From positions 310,001-374,000 of the forward strand of contig CAWZYM010000026.1 of NCBI GenBank assembly GCA_963966185.1: a stretch of DNA of 64,000 nucleotides, in the 5' to 3' direction. The position numbers and the translations under genes are program-made. Origin of the DNA: Rhabditoides inermis (lineage: Eukaryota; Nematoda; Chromadorea; Rhabditida; Rhabditidae). The notes beneath the pieces were generated by a model. The model ran no database searches. It saw only the letters and a program-made list of their open reading frames with translations, and was not told where the DNA came from. Positions 39,846 through 49,100 of this stretch are shown piece after piece (the first letter of the stretch is position 1; each line of letters starts with the position of its first letter).

Positions 39846-41280
39846 CACCTGTATCCGAATGCGCAGCACCTGCGACGGCGATCGCAGTCTGGCTGCGGGT
39901 TGTTGTTGGTGTAGGAATAGCTGGTATATGACTGGATGGAGGGCCGCCCACACATCCCCCGCCTCGTCTACGAACAGACCGGCCGGCGACGATAGCAGAG
40001 AGATGTCGAGCCGGCTGTGCAGCGACAGGTCTTGTTTCACCACATAGCGAGACACCACCTGCAATGCACTCATATATTCCTTTGTGGACATCCTCGCTCA
40101 CCTCGTTCATGAGACTTCCGACGTAGAGTGTGTGGTTGGCGGCGTCGTACGCGAGTCCCGCCGGTGCCACCATGGACTCGACCTGCGAGGCGGTGTGGCC
40201 ATCGAAGAGCAGCAGGGAGCCGGTGGATGTCTGCATGGCCAGCTCGGCTGCCTGCGGCCATCCCCTCCCCGACCACGCCAGGTTCGTTGCGAAGAAGCGG
40301 TCCGCGCCCACCACCACCATGTCCATTAGACTGCAAAGGGGTGTTGAAACACTGTGGGAGTGATGTTATGGCACCTGGTGAATGCGGGGTTGCAGATGCT
40401 TCTTCTGTATCGCAACACCAGCCGTTTCTTGTCCAGAAGGAATGATTCCACGCAAGGTTTGACTGCATTCGTCGCGTAAAGTGTGATCCGGCCTTGTGAA
40501 ACGTAGGATGATAGGCCGAGAGGGACAAAGTCCTTCTGAAATGACAAAACTTGAGCTCAGAAGAGTGCGAAATATCCATCTTCTGGCTGTGGCGCAACCC
40601 TGGGTTCGCCCTTATTCAGGGCAGAGCGCAACCGCAGCCTCGGACGCCACACGTCACATCATCGCCCATCGGCGGGATTCGAACCCGCCACCTTGCGCGC
40701 GCTGACCGCGCTCGCTAACCACTAGACTACGGCGACTGCTGATCAGCCGCACCGTGCAATTGCCAATGTACTTGCCTCGTCAAAGTCTCCCTCGATGTTT
40801 ATCCATTTCACGACATATTTGCTAGCAGTGTCCTTGGTGTTGAGATCCAGATAGGCAATACCCCTGAAAAGTTCCCATAACATTGATTGCTAATGACTGT
40901 TCATACTTTCTCGTCGGTACTCCACTGGCTGCCGCATATCCACTGCTGATAAAGAGTAGACCCGCTTCTTTCACCAGCTCCATACCCGCAGAGCCATCGT
41001 CTAAAATGTTATTACACATGTTTACATGACAAACATAAACAATACTCACTAATATCGCCGATCACCCGACAAGGTCCCGGCGTGTGATTGTAGACGCGCT
41101 TATTTACGTCTGTCAATAACCTGAAAGAGTGTTAGTGCAATAGTTTCAACTATTTTACAAAAACAAAAACAAAAACACATACATGAACCGTATGATAGTG
41201 CTGCATGTGAACGCGAGGACGGCCCATAGGAGGGCCTTGCGGAAGAAGCCTCCGATCGACTGAGGCGCGCCGAGGATCAT
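39636..41280 (-). CDS. Paraoxonase-like protein, copy 2, probably catalytically dead
   Basis: Eight exons give 369 aa (minus strand, high to low): 41183-41280, 41050-41120, 40907-41000, 40776-40863, 40375-40535, 40102-40330, 39849-40058, 39636-39794. An N-terminal membrane anchor (ALLWAVLAFTCSTIIRFMLL) is followed by DVNKRVYNHTPGPCRVIGD, as in copy 1, then LLFISSG, the propeller repeats and the C-terminal HEGQLIIGSLFGRTLSCD motif of PON proteins. Against copy 1 and mammalian PON1 the key positions are changed: VPLGLSSY replaces PHGIS, VAPAGLAY replaces PNG, and LSSPAGLF replaces the DN pair. The calcium site and catalytic His therefore appear lost. A non-enzymatic chaperone or membrane role as for MEC-6/POML is an inference. 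Exon 4 ends at a GC donor (GAG|GCAAGT), and the following intron carries a tRNA-like insert. Confidence 0.9.
39809..39843. repeat. (GA)17 microsatellite filling an intron
   Basis: The 54-bp intron between exons 7 and 8 of paraoxonase-like gene 2 (39795-39848) is mostly this repeat. On the coding strand it reads CT directly after the GTGGGT donor. Confidence 0.95.
40590..40736 (-). mobile_element. tRNA-derived SINE-like element in an intron
   Basis: On the minus strand, 40736-40661 resembles a tRNA. TAGTCTAGTGG (40719-40729) fits an A box, and GGTTCGAATCC (40675-40685) is a perfect B box with a paired GCGGG/CCCGC T-stem. The acceptor stem pairs only partly, and the anticodon loop lacks the usual U33, so it is unlikely to be a working tRNA. 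About 70 bases of unrelated tail follow (to about 40590), as in tRNA-headed SINEs. It lies inside the 240-bp intron 40536-40775 of paraoxonase-like gene 2. The outer ends are approximate, and I could not identify target-site duplications. Confidence 0.6.
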
Positions 41281-42062
41281 TGTATCATGGAAGTGGTCTG
41301 CAAGCAACACTCTCGAAGGTCCCCAATCCCTAGCAACACTAGACAGCACAGATGGCAACAATGCATCCACAAGTAGACACGCGACACGCGTAAACACGCC
41401 AATTTAAAGAAGACAATTTCAGGATTTACTTTACGATCGCGACGACATTATTTGCATAGTACAGGTAAACTTTGAGACAAAATGATTGTAGTCTGTGACG
41501 GTTGTGGAAAATGAGGGGCGTTCGTTGGTTCGATACAACAGCTGGTGGTAGTGTAGTGAGCGGGTAGTGAGAGGTCAGAGAGACGAGAAGAGCGTGCGTC
41601 TCGAAGAGAGCGCAGACAATGAGAGTGTGCCAGCTGCGAGACGCCCTGGGCGATGACCCTCGCGGGAGGCGGAGAAAAGAAGGGCGGAGCTATGCATATC
41701 ACGGGACTCGTTAGCGAGTGCAAGGGATATTGTCTGTTGTTTTATCTATTCTATGGAAATTATAAACATAGTCGCTATATCGCTATATGGTCGTGGTGTA
41801 GCACATGTATATGGCTCACTTCATTGCTAGATGACCACTGTATCAATCCAACACGTTCAATTCTTTATCTGCCACACTCACTCAAGTAGCAATCATAACC
41901 GTTTACTCATCTCCCGAGTTCCGAGTGCGTACCATTTTCGACGCCCTTATTTCCTTATTATTGTCGTTTTTTCGAGCGCGGCGCGAGATAACGATGCGGT
42001 TTTATCGCGGGGTTAATAATTGGCGGTCGTATAAAACGGACGAAAACACTGCAGTGTGAACA
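41281..42062. other. Intergenic region with divergent promoters
   Basis: 782 bases between paraoxonase-like gene 2 (minus) and the cysteine-rich peptide gene (plus). Apart from the TATA box at 42030-42036, nothing recognisable was found. Confidence 0.6.
42030..42036 (+). promoter_or_regulatory. TATA box of the cysteine-rich peptide gene
   Basis: TATAAAA 27 bases before the ATG at 42063. This implies a very short leader and a strong, focused promoter, typical of highly expressed secreted effectors. Confidence 0.6.
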
Positions 42063-42500
42063 ATGCGCTGTGCTCTCCTCGTCCTCCTCCTTCTCTTCGT
42101 GGCTGTGGCGCTGTGTGCAAAGAAGAAGGCCATCTGCTACACCAGTCAGGCCTCATGCGTTCCCACCACACCCTCCGTCTCAGGTACTTTTCAACGTTTA
42201 CGTTCACGTTCTTGGAAAGATTTTTATGCTTTCGTTGGTTGATGGTTATGGTTGAGGTGTGACTTTCAAAGACTGCACGGAGTACTGTGGCAAGTGCAAG
42301 GGCAAGGCGGACGGTGAGTGCAAGGTGGTGCACACATCCAACTGCGAGGGAGGATACCACTGCAGGCGAGTCTATCGAGTCTATCCACTCTCCAACCTCT
42401 CAGTCAGCATATCGACACGTTCACATTCAGGTGCTCTGGCGCGGACGTGGAGAAGACGCAGAATCTGCAGGAGGCGGCCACCTGCCGACTCGGACTCTGA
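42063..42500 (+). CDS. Small secreted ten-cysteine peptide, possible defensin-like (CS-alpha-beta) protein
   Basis: Three exons give 99 aa: 42063-42183, 42257-42365, 42431-42500. The first 19 residues form a clear signal peptide (MRCALLVLLLLFVAVALCA), so the product is secreted, with about 80 mature residues and ten cysteines. The spacing includes C-x3-C (DCTEYC), G-x-C (GEC) and C-x-C (HCRC), the three hallmarks of CS-alpha-beta peptides such as nematode ABF antimicrobials. The full pattern does not exactly match a family I can name, so an antimicrobial role is only an inference. Splicing is unusual: exon 2 follows a TTGAG acceptor and ends at a GC donor (TGCAG|GCGAGT). An AATAAA at 42550 supports the 3' end. 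Confidence 0.85.
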
Positions 42501-42549
42501 ATAACATTATAACAAATATCGACTCAACATACATGGAATAACAATATAG

Positions 42550-42555
42550 AATAAA
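42550..42555 (+). promoter_or_regulatory. Poly(A) signal of the cysteine-rich peptide gene
   Basis: AATAAA 50 bases after the stop codon. Confidence 0.75.
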
Positions 42556-43184
42556 TGTGTATGTATCTATGACTATGAATCATTTTCGAACAGTGTAATC
42601 AGGGCCGATGCCCGACTAATGAGGAATGGGTCTGGTCATCTTTTTTATACCACGATGATGTCTGATGAATCATAACACAAACTCTCTTCGATGAATCTAT
42701 TCAATTTCTTTTTTTCGAATGAATCATTAACATTAAATAAAAACAACACTCTGTAAATGAAACTACTAATAGAGTGCGACAATAAAGATAGTGTTAGTGA
42801 TCAAACTAAACGGAACGATCCTCTCAAATCAGTTTTTAAAATGATAAAAACGTTTATTGTGTGAGTGAATGTCTCGACCAAACTCGCGTAAAAGGGCGAA
42901 TATATTATTTACAAGTGAACCGGACGTGTGTGGAGACAACATCGAAATGTGACAATGCGCGATAGAAGAACCTCGAAAGCAGATCATAATTGTGTGTGAT
43001 TTGATTAAACATGTGATATATGAACGGCAGTTGACAGAAAACGACAGAAGACGACGAGTGATAATACAAGAATACAGAAAGTGGTTGGTTGGTTGTCTAT
43101 GGATTCAGCCCTGAGCAGGACATCGATGCATATAGCAATAACTAAATGTGAAACATAAACGATGACGAATCTGATGACGTGGGT
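42556..43184. other. 3' UTR and intergenic sequence between convergent genes
   Basis: AT-rich, no coding exon seen. A minus-strand AATAAA at 42853-42858 probably ends the SH3BGR-like transcript, whose stop is at 43185, giving a 3' UTR of about 330 bases. Confidence 0.6.
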
Positions 43185-46100
43185 CTACTCCTCCTCCTCC
43201 TCCTCCTCGTCTTCTTCCTCCTCTTCCCACTCCTCCTCATCTGAAATGAACATGCATTAGTATTGTTACATCAATGATCATATTAGTGTATTAGAAGGAA
43301 AAGAAACAGTAAGTATTTCGGTTATATTTGTTCAATCTTCACTCTCATTCGCGTGCAGGTACCTTCATCCCACTCCTCCTCCATCTCCTGACGTCTCCTC
43401 TCCTCTTCCCTCTTCTTCTGCTCCAGGTACTGTTGCAAGGGACCCATGTTGCTCGCTCTTCTCTTCTTCGCCTCTTCCTCTTCCTTTCGCTTCTTCTCCT
43501 CTGCTTCCTTTTTCTTCCTCTCTTCTTCCTCCTTCTCCTCCTCCTTCTTCTTCTTATCAGCAACAGCCTTCTTCTCGGCCGCCTTTCTCTCATCAGCAGC
43601 CTTTTTGGCTTCTGCAGCTTTCTGATCTTCAGAAACCTTTGAACCAGTCGCCTTTTTCGAGTCTGAAGTCTTCTTAGTATCAGCTGACTTCTTAGCATCC
43701 GTCGCCGCAGCGGCGGTCTTCTTAGTATCCGTCGTCGCAGCGGCGGGCTTCTTAGCATCTGTCGTCGCAGCGCCGGGCTTCTTAGTATCCGTCGTCGCAG
43801 CGGCGGGCTTCTTAGCATCCGTCGACGCAGCGGCGGGCTTCTTAGTATCCGTCGTCGCAGCGGCGGGCTTCTTAGCATCTGTCGTCGCAGCGGCGGTCTT
43901 CTTAGTATCCGTCGTCGCAGCGGCGGGCTTTTTAGCATCTGTCGTCGCAGCGGCGGGCTTCTTAGCATCCGTCGACGCAGCGGCGGGCTTCTTAGTATCC
44001 GTCGCCGCAGCGGCAGGCTTCTTAGCATCCGTCGACGCAGCGGCGGGCTTCTTAGCATCTGTCGTCGCAGCGGCGGTCTTCTTAGCATTCGTTGCCGCAG
44101 CGGCGGTCTTCTTAGCATCTGTCGTCGCAGCGGCGGTCTTCTTAGCATCCGTCGACAGAGCGGCGGTCTTCTTAGAATCCGTCGACGCAGTGGCGGTCTT
44201 CTTAGCATCCGTCGCCGCAGCGGCGGTCTTCTTAGCATCCGTCGACGCAGAGGCAGGCTTCTTAGCATCTGTCGACGCAGCGGCGGTCTTCTTAGCATCT
44301 GTCATCGCAGCGGCAGGCTTCTTAGCATCTGTCGACGCAACGGCGGTCTTCTTAACATCCGTCGACGCAGTGGCGGTCTTCTTAGCATCCGTCGCCGCAG
44401 TGGCGGGCTTCTTAGCATCTATTGCTGCGGCGGTAGGCTTCTTCGTGTCGGATAACGCAGTGGAGGGCTTCTTTGAGTCAGTTGACGTCACAGTGGGTTT
44501 CTTCGCAGCTGTTGATTCGGAAGCGGCCTTTGTTGGTGTAGTGGTAGACTTGTTTGCGTCGGTTAATTTAGTCTTAGCTGCCGCAAGCTTCTTAGTATCA
44601 GCAACCTTCTTAGCCTCTGCTTCTTTCTTAGCCTCAAGAGCCTTAGCTTCTGCAGCCTTCTTAGCCTCTGCAGCTTTTTTAGCCTCAGCAGCCTTCTCTT
44701 CAGCTTCTCTCTTTTTAATTTCTTCCTCGGTTTCTTCCTCATCCTCCTCTTCCCACTCTTCTGAAAACTACACACAATGATAGAATAAAAAGAAAGCACA
44801 GTATAAAATATTATTAAAAAAACATATTCAAGAATGTAAAATGGGAAAATCGTACCTTCTTCCTCCCATTCTTTATCCTCCTCATCTTCTCCTTCTTCCT
44901 CTCTCCTCTTCTTCTCCTCCTCTCTTCTCTTCTGCTCCATGTACTGCTCCAGAAGACTCATGGGCTTCTTCTTCTTAGCCTCTTCTTCTTCCTTCTTCTT
45001 CTTCTCTTCTGCCTCCTTCTTCTTCTTGTCAGCAGCAGCCTTAGCTTCCCCAGCCTTCTTATCTGCAGCAGCCTTAGTCTCTGCAGCCTTCTTACCTTCA
45101 GCAGCCTTAGCTTCCGCAGCCTTCTTTGCGTCCGCAGCCTTCTTATCCGCAGCAGCCTTCTCGGCAGCCTTCTTATCTCCAGCAGTCTTAGCTTCCGCAG
45201 CCTTCTTTGCCTCCGCAGCCTTCTTATCCGCAGCAGCCTTAGTTTCTGCAGCCTTCTTAGCTTCAGCAGCCTTAGCTTCCGCAGCCTTCTTTGCCTCCGC
45301 AGCCTTCTTATCCGCAGCAGCCTTAGTCTCTGCAGCCTTCTTATCCGCAGCAGCCTTAGCTTCCGCAGCCTTCTTTGCCTCCGCAGCAGCCTTAGTCTCC
45401 GCAGCCTTCTTATCTGCAGAAGCCTTAGTCTCGGCAGCCTTCTTAGCTTCCGCAGCCTTCTTTTCTGCAGCAGCCTTAGTCTCCGCAGCCTTCTTATCTG
45501 CAGCAGCCTTCTTATCTGCAGCAGCCTTAGTCTCGGCAGCCTTCTTAGCTTCAGCAGCCTTAGCCTCCGCAGCCTTCTTCTCTTCAGCCTTTTTCTTCTG
45601 GATCTCGTCTTCTGTTTCCTCCTCGTCTTCCTCTTCCCATTCTTCTAAAATGACATGCGGTTATATTATGGGATTCGGGAAAGTAATTAGTAGAACTCAA
45701 AAAGGGATAGATTTCAATTGCTTTTCATTCTCCTGAAAACTACACTCTATGTACACATGTCAAGGAAGGATAGGATAAAGTATTTGAAAAAAATAACTGT
45801 TTTAAAAAAATCGCACCTTCTTCTTCCCATTCTTCATCCTCCTCATCTTCTCCTTCTTCCTCTCTCCTCTTCTTCTCCTCCTCTCTTCTCTTCTGCTCCA
45901 TGTACTGCTCCAGAAGACTCATGGGCTTCTTCTTGCCCTCCTCTTCTTCCTTCTTCTTCTTCTTCTCTTCTTCCTCATTCTTCTTCTTGTCAGCAGCAGC
46001 CTTAGCTTCGGCAGCCTTCTTTGCCTCTGCAGCCTTCTTATCTGCAGCAGCCTTAGTCTCGGCAGCCTTCTTAGCTTCAGCGGCCTTAGTCTCGGCAGCC

Positions 46101-49100
46101 TTCTTTGCCTCTGCAGCCTTCTTATCTGCAGCAGCCTTAGTCTCGGCAGCCTTCTTAGCTTCAGCAGCCTTAGTCTCCGCAGCCTTCTTAGCTTCAGCAG
46201 CCTTAGCTTCCGCAGCCTTCTTTGCCTCCGCAGTCTTCTTATCCGCAGCAGCCTTGGTCTCTGCAGACTTCTTAGCTTCAGCAGTTTTAGCGTCAGCAGC
46301 TTTCTTAGCGTCCGCAGCCTTCTTAGCTTCCGCAGCCTTAGCTTCAGCAGCCTTCTTAGCTTCCGCAGTCTTCTTAGCGTCCGCAGCCTTCTTGTCCGCA
46401 GCCTTCTTTGCTTCCGCAGCCTTCTTATCCGAAGCAGCCTTAGCTTCCGCAGCCTTCTTCTCTTCAGCCTCTCTCTTCTTGATCTCTTCTTCTGTTTCCT
46501 CCTCGTCTTCCTCCTCCCATTCTTCTGAAATGACATGCGGTTAGATAGTGGGAATCGGAAAAATAAGTAATATAACTCATAAAAGGATATGTTTGAAAGA
46601 AATGGATGTGATGGATATAAACACTTGTTAAGCATTAAAAGTTTTGAAGAAATACAGTTTATAACCAACCTTCGTCCTCCCATTCTTCATCCTCCTCATC
46701 TTCTCCTTCTTCCTCTCTCCTCTTCTTCTCCTCCTCTCTTCTCTTCTGCTCCATGTACTGCTCCAGAAGACTCATGGGCTTCTTCTTAGTCTCTTCTTCT
46801 TCTTCTTTTTTCTTCTTCTTCTCGCCTTCCTTCATCTTCTTTTCCTCTTCCTCTTTCTTCTTCTTAGCCTCAGCAGCCTTAGCGTCTGCAGCTCTCTTAG
46901 CTTCAGCAGCCTTTGCTTCCGCAGCCTTTGCTTCCGCAGCCTTCTTGTCCGCAACCTTCTTGTCCGCAGCCTTCTTATCCGTAGCAGCTTTAGCTTCCGC
47001 AGCCTTCTTCTCTTCAGCCTCTCTCTTCTTGATCTCTTCTTCTGTTTCCTCCTCGTCTTCCTCCTCCCATTCTTCTGAAATGACATGCGGTTAGATTATG
47101 GGGATGATTAAATGAAAAGAGACTGAAGAAGATACTGCGAGAATGAAAAGAAAATAGTAGGTGGTTGTACAGATTGAAAATTCTAACAAATCATAGTGTA
47201 TACTTGAAAACCAACCTTCATCCTCCCATTCTTCATCTTCCTCATCTTCTCCTTCTTCCTCTCTCCTCTTCTTCTCCTCCTCTCTTCTCTTCTGCTCCAT
47301 GTACTGCTCCAGAAGACTCATGGGCTTCTTCTTAGCCTCCTCTTCTTCCTTCTTCTTCTTCTTCTTCTCTTCTTCCTCCTTCTTCTTCTTGTCAGCAGCA
47401 GCCTTAGCGTCCGCAGCTTTCTTTGCCTCCGCAGCCTTCTTATCTTCAGAAGCCTTCTTTGCGTCGGCAGCAGCAGGCTTCTTTGCGTCAGCAACAGGCT
47501 TCTTTGCGTCAGCAGCAGGCTTCTTTGCGTCGGCAGTAGCAGGCTTCTTTGCGTCGGCAGCAGCAGGTTTCTTTGCGTCGGCAGCAGCAGGCTTCTTTGC
47601 GTCAGCAGCAGGCTTCTTTGCGTCGGCAACAGCAGGCTTCTTTGCGTCAGTCGCAGCAGGTTTCTTTGCGTCGGCAGCAGCAGGCTTCTTTGCGTCTGCA
47701 GCAGCAGGCTTCTTTGCGTCAGCAGCAGGCTTCTTTGCGTCGGCAGCAGCAGGCTTCTTTGCGTCAGCCGCAGCAGGTTTCTTTGCGTCGGCAGCAGCAG
47801 GCTTCTTTGCGTCAGCCGCAGCAGGTTTCTTTGCGTCGGCAACAGCAGGCTTCTTTGCGTCAGTCGCAGCAGGTTTCTTTGCGTCGGCAGCAGCAGGCTT
47901 CTTTGCGTCAGCCGCAGCAGGTTTCTTTGCGTCGGCAGCAGCAGGCTTCTTTGCGTCTGCAGCAGCAGGCTTCTTTGCGTCAGTAGCAGGCTTCTTTGCG
48001 TCGGCACCAGCAGGCTTCTTTCCATCGACAGCAGCAGGCTTCTTTGCGTCAGCACCCTTCGCAGCGGGTTTGACGGCTAGTGCCTTCGCATCGGCCTTCT
48101 TGACAGCAACCTCGGCCTCCTCTGAAACGCATGCAGTTAGTGAAGAGTAGGGATAGGAAAGAATGAAATAAAGTAGTGGACAGTTGAAGTTGATGGATGG
48201 TTGCAGTGCATAGAGGGGATGCTGGATACTCACCTTCGTCCTCCTCCGCCTCTGCCTCGTCCTCTCCTTCGTCCTCTCCTTTAACCTCAGCCTCCTAGAA
48301 GCACACGAGTATGGCAACTGCAGGCATGCGATCTCTCACCTCCTCGTCCTCTCCTTCTCCCTCATCCTCCTCATCCTCTCCCTCATCCTCGTCCTCGTCT
48401 TCTGCAAACCGTTCAACCGTTCATGCTTGCTGATAATTCTCATTTTCTCCGGCCGTTTTCTGTTTGGACTGACTCGCTGTAAACCAGTTACCCCCGTTCG
48501 CAAGCCGCGGCAGTGCAAATATGTCATGCCCCCTATATTTTCGCGTGACTCTGGAGTTTACAAGTTCCCGGCTGGCTCGCTTGTTCCAAACTGAGTCAGC
48601 GCGGAATCAGAGCATATACGAATCCCCTGGGGTTAGACGGGGATATAGAGTGCATGCGTAATGGACGCCACGCATGTTTGCGTCAAGCGTTCCTGCCAAA
48701 CTCAACATTCTATGAGAAGTGGAAAACAAGACATTGTGCCTACCAGATTCGTCCTCGTCCTCGTCGTCTTCTTCGTCCTACAAAGTTTGAGCATTACACA
48801 CCAGAATAATACAAAAAGTAAATACTATGAAATATAATAAAATGCACTCACTTCTGCCTCAGAGTCTGCCTTCGTCATCTCCGGAGGCTGAAAAGAGACA
48901 AATTTGAACTATTCGATTAGCATGTGTTCTCCCATGGATTCCCGGGGAATCTACCCGTGAACGAAGTGTTATGAGATGCGTGTTAGCAGGGTTGGTTGGA
49001 TACGCATATCTGGCTGGAGGGAAAAGGAACGAGCAACAACCGCCTGCGGCCCATTATATGGACACTCCCACAACACACACTCCCATCACAACAATCCCTC

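Noticed and set aside
40661..40736. Functional tRNA gene
   Set aside because: A and B boxes are good, but the acceptor stem pairs in only about five positions, U33 is missing and the apparent anticodon is TCA. A tRNA-derived element is more likely.
44190..48150. Plus-strand Ala/Phe/Ser-rich open frames opposite the SH3BGR-like gene
   Set aside because: They are antisense to the Lys/Ala repeats, interrupted at the real introns, and lack start context or signals.
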